This document shows, piece after piece, positions 9,187-17,764 of a stretch of 64,000 bases of DNA. Under the pieces are notes generated by a model, which did no database searches, was not told the origin of the DNA, and saw only the letters and a program-made list of their open reading frames with translations. The position numbers were made by a program, and so were the translations under genes. This DNA comes from Beijerinckiaceae bacterium (GTDB lineage: Bacteria > Pseudomonadota > Alphaproteobacteria > Rhizobiales > Beijerinckiaceae). How positions within the stretch are numbered: position 1 is the stretch's first letter; each line of letters starts with the position of its first letter. Where the stretch lies: the NCBI GenBank assembly GCA_947454485.1, contig CANGJJ010000006.1, positions 171,097-235,096 of the forward strand. Direction: 5' to 3'.

Positions 9187-9753
9187 TCAAGCTTTCGATT
9201 GAACCAGAAAGGCGATGAGGCTGAGTGTGCGCTCGCCTGAGACAGTCAGTTTCGACATGACCTGACGGAGCGTCTTGAAATCGTCCTCGCTCAGAGGCTC
9301 AAAGAGTGAGTCATTGGAGGGGACCTGTATGGGCTGCAACTGAACAAGCTTGCGGCGCGCAGCAGGTGTGATCGACAAGAGAACCCGGCGACGATCCACC
9401 GGGTTGGACTTTTTGGCGACAAGCCCTGCCGCCACCAGCTTGTTGACCTCGATAGTCACAAAAGCTCCGCTCCAGTGCAGCTGTTCAGCAAGCTGGTTGA
9501 TCCCCAGTTCCGGCGACTGGTCGCTCAGCCGCGCTATAGCCATCAGAATCGAATATTGCGTACCCGACAGGCCAATAGCCTGACCGAGACGGTTGCGCAC
9601 ATCGTGGATAATGGAGGAAAAGGCGAGCAGATCATGGACCAGATCGCGAAACTCACTGTCTGACCCAGCCGCCAGAAGCTCAGGACGAGACACAGTCAGG
9701 GGAAGACCGCCCTTTGAAGGGTCCAAAGCCTTTTTCGCCTTCGCAACCGGCAT
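9187..9753 (-). CDS. MarR-family transcriptional regulator
   Basis: A 188-residue winged-helix regulator. LGINQLAEQLHWSGAFVTIEVNKLVAAGLV is the helix-turn-helix, followed by the wing KKSNPVDRRRVLLSIT with the family Asp-Arg-Arg. The start at 9753 (MPVAKAKK) has GGGAAG upstream; the longer frame from 9834 has none and would run through the operator. It is divergent from the flavin reductase/oxygenase pair, with the palindrome at 9818-9845 between them. MarR proteins usually repress such aromatic-degradation operons and release DNA when the phenolic substrate or its CoA ester binds; this is inferred here from layout. Confidence 0.87.
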   Translation of the reverse strand: MPVAKAKKALDPSKGGLPLTVSRPELLAAGSDSEFRDLVHDLLAFSSIIHDVRNRLGQAIGLSGTQYSILMAIARLSDQSPELGINQLAEQLHWSGAFVTIEVNKLVAAGLVAKKSNPVDRRRVLLSITPAARRKLVQLQPIQVPSNDSLFEPLSEDDFKTLRQVMSKLTVSGERTLSLIAFLVQSKA

Positions 9754-9817
9754 TCTGCTTCCCTTATGTTTGCACTGCAAAACTATTGCCGAATATTCCG
9801 GCAAGCAAGAGTCTTGA

Positions 9818-9855
9818 CCAAAGCTAGCTATCAAAATAGCTTTGGTTCAAAGCTA
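9818..9855. promoter_or_regulatory. Candidate MarR operator
   Basis: A perfect 9-bp inverted repeat, CCAAAGCTA and TAGCTTTGG, with a 10-nt spacer spans 9818-9845. A third half-site, CAAAGCTA, follows at 9848-9855. The site lies in the divergent region between the MarR gene and the flavin reductase gene, where an autoregulating MarR dimer is expected to bind. A related AGCTA-core palindrome lies upstream of the liv operon. Confidence 0.7.
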
Positions 9856-9871
9856 TCTCTTAGGCGAGCTG

Positions 9872-10414
9872 ATGCGAGACGAGTCTGCCCCTCATCCCCC
9901 CATCGACCCACGCGCCCTTCGCAATGCGCTGGGACAGTTCGCGACAGGGGTCGCCATCGTCACGGCCCCAGGCCTCGATGGGCAAGATGTAGGAATGACG
10001 ATCTCCTCATTCAATTCCGTCTCGCTGGATCCACCGCTCCTACTCTTCTCGATTGCTCGTAACGCTCACTCGCTTGCTACGCTTGAGGTCGCGGGACGGA
10101 TTGGCATCAATATTTTGTCGAGCGCACAAGAAGACCTGTCATCGCGCTTCGCCCGTGCGGGCACGGAAAAATGGAAAGACTGCACACGGGCTGTCGATGA
10201 GCATGGCGCCCCCTTGATCGAAGGCGCCCTCGCACATTTTGAATGTGCGCCCTATGCGCAACATGATGGCGGAGACCATGTGATTTTCGTCGTGCGTGTT
10301 TTACGCTTCGCGACACCCCATGACGCAGAGCCCCTTATTTTCTTCAAAGGCAAATATCGCTCGGTGACTGGACTACCGATGCCGGGCGAGACACAGATGG
10401 AGAGCCACTCATGA
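9872..10414 (+). CDS. Flavin reductase (HpaC-like) of a two-component monooxygenase
   Basis: A 180-residue flavin reductase-like protein. RNALGQFATGVAIVTA and GMTISSFNSVSLDPPLLLFSIARNAHS are the classic flavin-binding block of the HpaC/RutF family. It supplies reduced FAD or FMN to the partner oxygenase using NAD(P)H. The ATG at 9872 follows GGCGAG; the stop overlaps the start of the oxygenase gene by 4 bp, showing translational coupling. The operon sits behind a MarR operator. The exact flavin and nucleotide preference cannot be read from the sequence. Confidence 0.87.
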   Translation: MRDESAPHPPIDPRALRNALGQFATGVAIVTAPGLDGQDVGMTISSFNSVSLDPPLLLFSIARNAHSLATLEVAGRIGINILSSAQEDLSSRFARAGTEKWKDCTRAVDEHGAPLIEGALAHFECAPYAQHDGGDHVIFVVRVLRFATPHDAEPLIFFKGKYRSVTGLPMPGETQMESHS

Positions 10415-11895
10415 TCAAGAACGGCCAGCAGCATCTCGAAAGCCTGCGTGACGGGCGCACCATCTATCTCGACGGCAAGCTCGTCGATGACGCCACAACA
10501 CATCCTGCTTACAAAGGCGCCATCGCCTCCGTCGGCAAGATGTTCGATTTCCACTCGAAGCCTGAGAACCGAGATCTCATGACCTTCGAGACAGAGACCG
10601 GCACGACCGCCAATCGCATTTGGCAGCTACCCAAGAGCTATGAAGACCTGACCAAGCGTCGCGCCGGCCTTGAGGCTTGGACCTCACTGCATGGCGGCTT
10701 CCTTGGCCGCGCCCCTGATCATGTCGCATCCTGCCTATCGGGCATGTATATGGGTCTCGATGTTTTCGAAGCGTATGACAAAGAGCGCGCGGGAAAGTTG
10801 GCGGATTATTATCGCTACGCCCGCGACAACGACCTTTACCTGACCTATGTGATCATCAACCCGCAGGCTGATCGCTCCAAAAATGCCGCTGAGCAGCAAG
10901 ACCCCTTCTTGTCAGCTGGCATTGTGGATCGTGATGCAGAAGGCGTAACGATCCGCGGCGCCAAGATGCTCGCCACCGGCGGCATTATGGCCAATGAAGT
11001 CTTCGTGACCTGCATTCAGCCGCTTGCGCCCGGCGAAGAGCGTTACGCGATCTCCTTTGCCATTCCGATGAATACAAAGGGACTCAAGATCCTCTCGCGC
11101 AAATCCTATGAAGCCAGCGCGGATTCGGTCTTCGACAATCCACTCGCCAGTCGCTTCGATGAGAACGATGCGGTTCTGTATTTCGATGATGTGAAGGTTC
11201 CGTGGGATCGCATCTTCGGTATTGATGATCGCGACATCATTGCCAAACAGTTCCACGGCACCCCTGCCCATGTCTATCAGAACTATCAGGCGCAGATCCG
11301 CCTCTCGGTGAAGCTGAAATTCTTGCTGGGCATCGCGCATCGCACGACACAGGTGAATGGCACGACGAATTTCCCGCAGGTGAAGGAGATGCTCGGCCAG
11401 CTCGCCGCCGAAGCCTCCATGATCGACGCCTTTGTTCATGCAATGGAGGTCAAGGGTACCTATTACGGTCCCTATTATGTGCCCGACAAGCACACGCTCT
11501 ATGCCGCACAGACAATGGCCCAGCAGCTCTATTCAAAATTCATCACCTCGATGCGCGAATTGGCTGGCGGCGGCGTCATTATGCTGCCCTCTTCCGTGCA
11601 TGATTTCGGCAATCCCGAGATTGGCCGCATCATCGGCAAGACTCAGCAGTCGCCTGTGGCCAATGCTGAGGACCGCGTGAAGTTCTTCAAACTGGCTTGG
11701 GATGCGATTGGCTCTGAATTCGCCTCGCGTCACACGCAATATGAAATGTTCTATGCGGGCGCGAGCTTCGTGGTGAAGAATCACGCCTATCGCACTTATA
11801 ATTGGGCGCAGTCAGAGGGCATGCTCAACACCATGCTCGACAGCTATAAGCTGGAAGACGAGGTCAGCCGCAGCTATGCGCAAGCGGCTGAATAA
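10411..11895 (+). CDS. 4-hydroxyphenylacetate 3-hydroxylase-family oxygenase (HpaB-like)
   Basis: A 494-residue flavin-dependent oxygenase, the usual length for HpaB-type large components. It opens with LRDGRTIYLDGKLVDD and contains PQADRSKN, RGAKMLATGG and the VPWDRIFGIDDR region, all typical of the acyl-CoA-dehydrogenase-like fold of this family. It uses reduced flavin from the coupled reductase to ortho-hydroxylate a phenol. Family members act on 4-hydroxyphenylacetate, chlorophenols, pyrrole carboxylates and other phenolics, so the substrate is open. A terminator follows directly. No homoprotocatechuate pathway genes are adjacent, arguing against a simple hpa cluster. Confidence 0.87.
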   Translation: MIKNGQQHLESLRDGRTIYLDGKLVDDATTHPAYKGAIASVGKMFDFHSKPENRDLMTFETETGTTANRIWQLPKSYEDLTKRRAGLEAWTSLHGGFLGRAPDHVASCLSGMYMGLDVFEAYDKERAGKLADYYRYARDNDLYLTYVIINPQADRSKNAAEQQDPFLSAGIVDRDAEGVTIRGAKMLATGGIMANEVFVTCIQPLAPGEERYAISFAIPMNTKGLKILSRKSYEASADSVFDNPLASRFDENDAVLYFDDVKVPWDRIFGIDDRDIIAKQFHGTPAHVYQNYQAQIRLSVKLKFLLGIAHRTTQVNGTTNFPQVKEMLGQLAAEASMIDAFVHAMEVKGTYYGPYYVPDKHTLYAAQTMAQQLYSKFITSMRELAGGGVIMLPSSVHDFGNPEIGRIIGKTQQSPVANAEDRVKFFKLAWDAIGSEFASRHTQYEMFYAGASFVVKNHAYRTYNWAQSEGMLNTMLDSYKLEDEVSRSYAQAAE

Positions 11896-11914
11896 TTCGC
11901 CTTAATCGCATGAC

Positions 11915-11945
11915 AAAGGGCGGCTCAATCGAGCCGCCCTTTTTG
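11915..11945 (+). terminator. Rho-independent terminator after the oxygenase gene
   Basis: AAAGGGCGGCTC and GAGCCGCCCTTT pair around a short loop and run into TTTTTG, 20 bp after the stop of the HpaB-like gene. Confidence 0.8.
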
Positions 11946-11959
11946 TTGGCACTCAAGAA

Positions 11960-11979
11960 CGGGCCAGAATTCTGGCCCG
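11960..11979 (-). terminator. Perfect 20-bp palindrome, probable terminator of the liv operon
   Basis: The sequence CGGGCCAGAATTCTGGCCCG is its own reverse complement. On the minus strand it follows the end of the binding-protein gene at 12003 and is trailed by TTCTT. It most likely ends transcription of the liv operon. Confidence 0.55.
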
Positions 11980-12002
11980 CTCCATTGATACAAGCAGACG
12001 CT

Positions 12003-13169
12003 TTACTTCGGCATCCGTGTGTCCAGCAGCGTCCACTTGCCGCTTTTCACTTCCAAAATATAGACGGGCTTTACCGCATCGCCATCGGTGAAGGAGATGG
12101 CTCCTTCGAGCAGCGGCAAATTGCGAATCTTTGCGAGCGCATCACGCACCGCTTCGCGCTCTTGCTTCAACTTGCCCGCGTCGCCTGTAGCCTTGGCATT
12201 GTTCATCGCCTCAGCATAAAGATAGACGATGTCATAGACGGATGCGTCAAACTGGTTGGGCTCATTGCGTGGCAGACCAGCGGCGGTGGCGCGCTTGGCA
12301 AATTCTGCGGTGAAGGCGCGGGTCTTTTCATTCACTTCGGGGAAGAAAGTCGTGCCGATGGTGAGCGTCTCACCAGCGCCTGCCATGCGCTTGGGCAATT
12401 CAGGATCGGCAATGGTCGTGCCGCCAACGATGCGGGTGTTGACGCCCTGACGCTTCAGCTCCTTGGCCAAATTCACAGCGCCTTCGGGCGGCGAGCCAAG
12501 GCCCACAACGTCAGGAGCCATCTGCTTGATCTGCGCAACCTGCGGGGACAGATCGAAAGCTGCATATTGGAAGTCGACAGAGCCCTTCAGCGCCACATTG
12601 AACTTGGTGAACATTTCGGGGATCACGGCCGTGCCAATCGACTTCGACACAACGTCATCGGATGCGAAAACGGACGCACCTGTTGCAGCAGGCAGATTCT
12701 TTGCCTTGATCGAGGCGAAAACCTCCTCGATCACTTTGCCTTCATCGGTCGTATTGCGGAAGCCATAAGTGAAGCCCTTGGTCAGGCCGGGTGCGGAAGA
12801 TGCCATCGACATCTGTGCAACGCCTTCGCGCTCACCCACAGGGAAGGTGGTGCGTACTTCTGACGACGAGAAAGGACCAATCACGCCCAGCACACCATCA
12901 TCCTGCGCGAAACGACGCAGGGCAGTGGTGGCCTGCTTGGGGTCGCCCGATGTGTCGAATTTCACAACCTTAATCATCTTGCCATTGATGCCGCCCTTCT
13001 TGTTGATCTCTTCGACAGCAAGATCGACAGCAATTTCATTCGTATTCGCAAGACTGACATAAGGCCCGCTCTTGGCCATCATATAACCCAGCACAAGATC
13101 GCCCGCCAAAGCCGAACTTGTCTGCAAAGCGGCTGCAACCGCCAGTGTAAGAATGGGAAGCTTTTTCAT
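12003..13169 (-). CDS. Branched-chain-type ABC transporter substrate-binding protein (LivK family)
   Basis: A 388-residue periplasmic binding protein, leader MKKLPILTLAVAAALQTSSALAG. The mature start LVLGYMMAKSGPYVSLANTNEIAVDLAVEEIN and VIGPFSSSEVRTTFPV are hallmarks of the LivK/AmiC fold. The ATG at 13169 has GAGGAG upstream; the reading starting with TTG two codons earlier is less likely. It is the last gene of the livHMGFK-type operon. Catabolic relatives take up aromatic acids such as hydroxybenzoates or phenylacetates rather than amino acids, and the nearby oxygenase makes that plausible here. Confidence 0.9.
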   Translation of the reverse strand: MKKLPILTLAVAAALQTSSALAGDLVLGYMMAKSGPYVSLANTNEIAVDLAVEEINKKGGINGKMIKVVKFDTSGDPKQATTALRRFAQDDGVLGVIGPFSSSEVRTTFPVGEREGVAQMSMASSAPGLTKGFTYGFRNTTDEGKVIEEVFASIKAKNLPAATGASVFASDDVVSKSIGTAVIPEMFTKFNVALKGSVDFQYAAFDLSPQVAQIKQMAPDVVGLGSPPEGAVNLAKELKRQGVNTRIVGGTTIADPELPKRMAGAGETLTIGTTFFPEVNEKTRAFTAEFAKRATAAGLPRNEPNQFDASVYDIVYLYAEAMNNAKATGDAGKLKQEREAVRDALAKIRNLPLLEGAISFTDGDAVKPVYILEVKSGKWTLLDTRMPK

Positions 13170-13190
13170 AACCAACTCCTCTTCGAGATC

Positions 13191-13910
13191 TCAGGTTGAC
13201 GCTTCGCCCAAATAGGCTTCCTGCAGCCGAGGATCCGCAGCCAAAGTTTGCGGATCTCCGGACATCATCACGCGACCAAGCTCCAGCACTGTCGCACTAT
13301 GAGCGACAGCGAGGGCCTTGCCTGCATTCTGCTCGACCAGCAGAACAGACAATCCATCGCGGTTCAATTCTTTGATGAGATCGAACACCTTCGTCACGAA
13401 CAGTGGCGAGAGGCCCAACGAAGGCTCATCCAGCATCATGACTTTGGGGCGCGCGAGCATGGCCCGGCCAATGGCCAGCATCTGCTGTTCGCCGCCTGAC
13501 AGGCAAGAGGCGAGCAGATTGCGACGCGAGCCCAGATTGGGAAAGCGCTCGTAGATGCCTTCGATCTCTTTCTTGATCTGCACCATATCGCGGCGCAGAT
13601 GCGCGCCAAGGAGCAGATTTTCTTCAATCGTCAGGGAGATTGCGATACGTCGCCCTTCGGGTACCAGAACAATGCCACGCGCAATCCGCTCATGCGCGGC
13701 GAGTTTTGTCACATCCTGACCATTAAAGATCATCGAGCCGCTTTGGCTTGGCGTTGCGCCCAGCACGGCCCGTAACAATGTACTTTTGCCCGCGCCATTG
13801 GCACCCAGCACGGTGACAATTTCGCCCTCACGCAAAGACAGGCTCACACCACTGAGTGCCTCAACACGTCCGTAGCGCACACACAGATCGCAGACGCTGA
13901 GGAAAGTCAT
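13191..13910 (-). CDS. ABC transporter ATP-binding protein, LivF type
   Basis: A 239-residue nucleotide-binding subunit. Walker A is GANGAGKST, the signature is CLSGGEQQMLAIGRAM and Walker B is VMMLDEPSLGLSP; the family phrase LVPEGRRI marks LivF. The start ATG at 13910 lies one base after the stop of the LivG gene, with GAGGAGG as ribosome site, so the longer frame from 13946 is rejected. It pairs with LivG to power the LivH/LivM permease. Confidence 0.92.
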   Translation of the reverse strand: MTFLSVCDLCVRYGRVEALSGVSLSLREGEIVTVLGANGAGKSTLLRAVLGATPSQSGSMIFNGQDVTKLAAHERIARGIVLVPEGRRIAISLTIEENLLLGAHLRRDMVQIKKEIEGIYERFPNLGSRRNLLASCLSGGEQQMLAIGRAMLARPKVMMLDEPSLGLSPLFVTKVFDLIKELNRDGLSVLLVEQNAGKALAVAHSATVLELGRVMMSGDPQTLAADPRLQEAYLGEAST

Positions 13911-13911
13911 G

Positions 13912-14670
13912 TCAGGCCTCCTCTTCCGTGCCCAGATAGGCGTCACGCACAGCCTTGCTCTTTTGCACCTGCGCCAATGTGCCTTCTGCTATTTTCTGAC
14001 CGAAATTGAGCACCACGACATGTTCGCAAATCGAATCCACGAAATGCATATCGTGTTCGACAATCACCAGCGTGACGCCTTTGGCCTTCAGCGCTTTAAG
14101 ATCATCGCGCAGCGCATTGGTCTCTGTGGGATTGAGACCAGCTGCAGGCTCATCAAGCAGCAGTACACTCGCGCCTGCCAAAGTCGCGCGCACAAGATCA
14201 ACGCGCTTGCGCACACCGTAAGGCAGCGCACTCACCGCAGAATGCGCAAAGTCAGCCAGACCGCATTGGTCAAGCGCCTCCAAAGCATCGCGCTTCCAAC
14301 GATGACCGGGAATGAGACGGTAAGGCGTGAGAAGATCCGCCAACCGATTGGCGCGGATATGCTGCCCGACCAAGAGATTGTCGAGCACCGACAAATGCGC
14401 CATCAAGCGAATATTCTGAAAGGATCGTGCGACCCCTGTGCCGATACGCAAACGTGAGCGCATCCGGGTCACATCTATACCATTGGCCAAAATCGTGCCG
14501 GCATCGACGGGATAAACGCCTGTCACGAGATTGAAGACCGTTGTCTTGCCTGCACCATTAGGTCCAATCAGCGCAGTCGCAAGGCCCTTGGGCGCCTCAA
14601 AAGACAGATCTGCAATCGCCTGCACACCAGCGAATGATTTCGACAGATTGGTAATGACCAGCGCGCTCAT
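13912..14670 (-). CDS. ABC transporter ATP-binding protein, LivG type
   Basis: A 252-residue ATPase with Walker A GPNGAGKTT, GVARSFQNIRLMAHLSVLDNLLVGQH, which is typical of LivG, and Walker B VLLLDEPAAGLNP. The region before Walker B, ALPYGVRKRVDLVRAT, replaces the usual LSxGQQ signature with LPYGVRK, which is common in LivG. The start overlaps the stop of the LivM gene (TGATG). It acts at the inner face of the cytoplasmic membrane with LivF. Confidence 0.92.
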   Translation of the reverse strand: MSALVITNLSKSFAGVQAIADLSFEAPKGLATALIGPNGAGKTTVFNLVTGVYPVDAGTILANGIDVTRMRSRLRIGTGVARSFQNIRLMAHLSVLDNLLVGQHIRANRLADLLTPYRLIPGHRWKRDALEALDQCGLADFAHSAVSALPYGVRKRVDLVRATLAGASVLLLDEPAAGLNPTETNALRDDLKALKAKGVTLVIVEHDMHFVDSICEHVVVLNFGQKIAEGTLAQVQKSKAVRDAYLGTEEEA

Positions 14671-15512
14671 CAGACCTTTCCTCCATTGGGGCGTTTTCTA
14701 AACGCAGCAAAGAGAGAGGTTGTGATGAGACCTTGCGGGCGCACCGCCATGAAGACGATGATGAAGAAGGCGAAGATCGCATAGCGCCACTCAGCACTCG
14801 CACGCAGGAGCTCAGGCGCAAGAGTGAAGAACATCGCACCGACCAGCGGCCCAAACACGGTCTGCGTACCACCGAACAAAACAAACAACACCGGGAAGAC
14901 ACTGAGCATCACATTGAAGTGCTGCGCCTCGATGAAATTATAGGAGTGGCCATAAAGCGCGCCGCCAAATCCTGCGATGGCTGCACCAATCGCAAAGGCC
15001 GCTGCTTGAATGCTGCGCACCGAAATGCCCATCAAGTCTGAGACCGTGGAGTCGCTCTTCACCGAAGTCAGATAAAGCGCAAAGCGTGTCGTCGAGAGCA
15101 GCATCACAAAGAGCATCACGCCGGCGGTTGCCATGAAGATGACGGCAGGGGCTGCATAGGAGGCGACAGGATAGCCTGCCGCACCGCCCACGACTTCCAG
15201 ATTGAGAAAGACAGCGGCAATCACCTGGCCCAGCGCAAATGTTGCCATCGCGAGATAGATGCCATGGGTGCGCAAAACCGGAATACCAATGACAAGACCG
15301 ATGATGCATGACGAGGCAGAGCCAACTGCCACCGCTGGCCAAATCGACCAGCCCATTTCATTCGTCAGGAAAGCCGCTGCATAAGCACCAATGGCCATGA
15401 AGCCCGCAATGCCAAGATTGAGCTGACCTGCAGCCATGGGCAGATAAACGGCATAGGCAGCGATGATATTAAAGCAGAGCGTGACAAGAACGCCGGTGAG
15501 ATAACCACTCAT
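14670..15512 (-). CDS. ABC transporter permease, LivM type
   Basis: A 280-residue inner-membrane protein with repeated hydrophobic segments. QLNLGIAGFMAIGAYAAAFL near the N-terminus and VFGPLVGAMFFTLAPELLR near the C-terminus are conserved LivM phrases. It starts with ATG at 15512, overlapping the LivH stop codon by 4 bp. Together with LivH it forms the channel for the substrate delivered by the binding protein at 12003. Confidence 0.9.
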   Translation of the reverse strand: MSGYLTGVLVTLCFNIIAAYAVYLPMAAGQLNLGIAGFMAIGAYAAAFLTNEMGWSIWPAVAVGSASSCIIGLVIGIPVLRTHGIYLAMATFALGQVIAAVFLNLEVVGGAAGYPVASYAAPAVIFMATAGVMLFVMLLSTTRFALYLTSVKSDSTVSDLMGISVRSIQAAAFAIGAAIAGFGGALYGHSYNFIEAQHFNVMLSVFPVLFVLFGGTQTVFGPLVGAMFFTLAPELLRASAEWRYAIFAFFIIVFMAVRPQGLITTSLFAAFRKRPNGGKV

Positions 15513-16384
15513 CACAGCTTCTCCCGTGACGGCGGCTGACCAATAAGGCCTTGCGGTCGCAGGATCAGGATGAGTAGCAAAAGCCCATAGGCGCTGATAT
15601 TCACAAAGTTCGCGCCAACCGTTGAGATGGTCAGCACTTCAACAAGTCCGATCAACAAACCGCCGAGCACTGCACCCCAGATCGACCCCATGCCGCCAAC
15701 GATCATGGCAGCGACGCCTTTGAAGCCCACGCCCTCTCCCATGAAGGGCGAGACCTGCTGATAGTTCACCGCGAACAACAAACCTGCAGAAGAGGCCAGC
15801 AAAGCGCTACCAACAAAGAGGCGCGGCACCAGCGTCCCCATATTAACGCCCATCAACAAAGCCGTTTCGCGGCTTTCAGCGACTGTTCGGATCTGCCGAC
15901 CAGTATTGGTGCGCGACAAAAACCACGACAGCCACACAACCAGTAGCACGGAGAGGGCCATGGAGATGAGCTGTGCAATGCCAATCACAAGGCCGCCGAA
16001 ACGCAGATTCATGTCAGCGAGCAGGGCCGGAAAGGACTGCTGATCCGAGCCAAAACGAACCAGCATGAGATTTTCAAGAAGAACGAGAAAACCAAGAGAA
16101 GAGACAAGCGGCGTCTCGGGGTCAGAGCCCTGCATCGGGCGATAGGCAAAACGCTCCACCGCCAAGGCAATGAGCGCTGCAGCCCCAAGGGCGCCCCCGA
16201 AGGCCAGCGGCCAAGGCAGACCCAAACGAAGCCCGCCAAAGGCCACCATACCGCCAATCATGAACAGGCCGGGGATGGAGAAATTGAGGAAGTTCAGCAC
16301 CCCAATCGCCAAGGTAAAAGCAACCGCCACAAGCATATAAATGGCGCTCAGCATCAGTCCGTTGACGATCTGTTGTGTCAGCAT
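15512..16384 (-). CDS. ABC transporter permease, LivH type
   Basis: A 290-residue membrane protein. QQIVNGLMLSAIYMLVAVAF at the start and GFKGVAAMIVGGMGSIWGAVLGG in the C-terminal half are LivH signatures. I chose the ATG at 16384; the GTG frame from 16417 adds hydrophilic residues not seen in the family. No strong ribosome site is visible. It is the first gene of the operon, and a 7-bp inverted repeat related to the MarR operator lies at 16443-16461 in its upstream region. Confidence 0.88.
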   Translation of the reverse strand: MLTQQIVNGLMLSAIYMLVAVAFTLAIGVLNFLNFSIPGLFMIGGMVAFGGLRLGLPWPLAFGGALGAAALIALAVERFAYRPMQGSDPETPLVSSLGFLVLLENLMLVRFGSDQQSFPALLADMNLRFGGLVIGIAQLISMALSVLLVVWLSWFLSRTNTGRQIRTVAESRETALLMGVNMGTLVPRLFVGSALLASSAGLLFAVNYQQVSPFMGEGVGFKGVAAMIVGGMGSIWGAVLGGLLIGLVEVLTISTVGANFVNISAYGLLLLILILRPQGLIGQPPSREKL

Positions 16385-16786
16385 CCCGTGCGCCCAAACC
16401 CACCCTTGTGCGCCCACCGCCTGTCGCAGCGGACTCGATATTTAGCTAAGCGTATTAGCTATCTATCTTGGCTTCAAGATGAGATTTCGGGCAGGAAGAG
16501 GGATGCTGAAACTGACCATTTCCAGCTTTTTGGGGAGAAAGTGGCGATTACCGAACGGCTCTTATTGCAGCAGCAAAGGGGAAAATTTGAGCAAATCAAA
16601 AGCGGGCTGCCAATACCGAATATCGCGCGATAACCCTAAATGGCGGCGTATAGTCGCCACTAATATTGGCGCACAAACGCCCTGAGTACTGACGAGTGAG
16701 TGATTTACGTTTATCCTGCCAGGAGCAATCGCAGTGAACGGGCTGAAGAGCAAACGCAGATTTGCCCCGCCTTGGGAGGAACAGCC
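16385..16786. other. Divergent intergenic region, liv operon / Bug gene
   Basis: About 400 bp without a convincing gene. The left part is AT-rich and holds the inverted repeat at 16443-16461. Open frames here lack ribosome sites and protein-like composition. Both promoters are expected here. Confidence 0.6.
16443..16461. promoter_or_regulatory. Candidate operator upstream of the liv operon
   Basis: The inverted repeat TAGCTAA and TTAGCTA with a 5-nt spacer lies 59 bp before the LivH start codon. The core TAGCTATC, reading out of the right arm, also occurs inside the MarR operator at 9818-9855. The same regulator could therefore control transport and oxygenation; this is an inference from shared sequence. 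Confidence 0.5.
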
Positions 16787-17746
16787 ATGAAGACCCGCCT
16801 TTTCGTCTTGAGTCTTGCTGCCGCCTGCCTTGCCTATGGTGCAGCAGCCCAGACCTTTCCCACGCGGCCCCTGCGGGTTGTCGTGCCATGGCCGGTCGCA
16901 GGTGGCCCTGACATTGGCACACGCGCCATGATTCCTGCCTTTGAAAAGCAGCTCGGCCAGACCGTGATTGTCGAGAACAGGCCCGGCGCAAACAGCATTA
17001 CGGGTACACGCTCAGTCGCGGCGGCAGCGCCCGATGGCTACACATTGCTCTCAGGCAACACAGCCTTTTCGCTGAACCCCGCCGCGAAACTACAGCTGCC
17101 TTATGATTCCTTGAACGACTTCGTTCCAGTGGGTGAGATTGGACGCGGCACAGGCTATATTGTTTTTGTCGCACCAAGCTCGGGCATCACATCCGTGCCA
17201 GAACTCATCACGTCCTGCAAAAAGCGCGACTGCTTCTACGGATCCGCTGGCATCGGCAATGCGACACATCTAGCGGCTGCGGTCTTCTCGGCAAAAACGA
17301 ACACGCCGATGAAACATATCCCCTATCCCGGCGTCGCAGATTCCATGCACGCTTTGTTGCGCGGTGAAGTGACGGTTGCATTTGTGACCCCCGCAGCTGG
17401 CACGGGAAAAGCTCTGAACGGAGAGCTTAGAGCCATCGCCTTCACAGGCGACACGCCCTTGAAGGAGCTGCCCGAAGTTCCCCTGCTGAAAGAATATGTC
17501 CAGGGATTTCGCCTGTCAGGCGCATGGCTGGGGCTCTTCGCGCCCGCTGGCACACCCAAATCTGTTGTCGAGACTATCAATGCAGCGTTGAGACGCGCTG
17601 GCAAAAATACGGATGTCGAAGAGCAGCTCTCGCGACTGGGTTACATCCCCAGTGATCGCTCGCCGGAAGAATTCGCCGACTTTGTTCGCAACGATATCGC
17701 CGATTGGGCGGCGGCCTTCAAGGTTGCAGGTGTAGAGGCGCAGTGA
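16787..17746 (+). CDS. Bug/TctC-family substrate-binding protein
   Basis: A 319-residue exported protein. The ATG at 16787 follows GGGAGGA and gives MKTRLFVLSLAAACLAYGAA with cleavage near AQTFPTR. Signatures are LRVVVPWPVAGGPDIGTR and VIVENRPGANSITGT. The pair of cysteines in SCKKRDCFYG is unusual for the family and could form a disulfide in the periplasm. It is divergent from the liv operon and convergent with the MFS gene at 17765. Ligand unknown. Confidence 0.88.
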   Translation: MKTRLFVLSLAAACLAYGAAAQTFPTRPLRVVVPWPVAGGPDIGTRAMIPAFEKQLGQTVIVENRPGANSITGTRSVAAAAPDGYTLLSGNTAFSLNPAAKLQLPYDSLNDFVPVGEIGRGTGYIVFVAPSSGITSVPELITSCKKRDCFYGSAGIGNATHLAAAVFSAKTNTPMKHIPYPGVADSMHALLRGEVTVAFVTPAAGTGKALNGELRAIAFTGDTPLKELPEVPLLKEYVQGFRLSGAWLGLFAPAGTPKSVVETINAALRRAGKNTDVEEQLSRLGYIPSDRSPEEFADFVRNDIADWAAAFKVAGVEAQ

Positions 17747-17764
17747 GCATAGCGCTTCTCACTT

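Noticed and set aside
11910..12863. Plus-strand ORF of 317 codons opposite the LivK-type gene
   Set aside because: It lies antisense to a clear periplasmic binding protein and reads as low-complexity shadow sequence with no family motifs.
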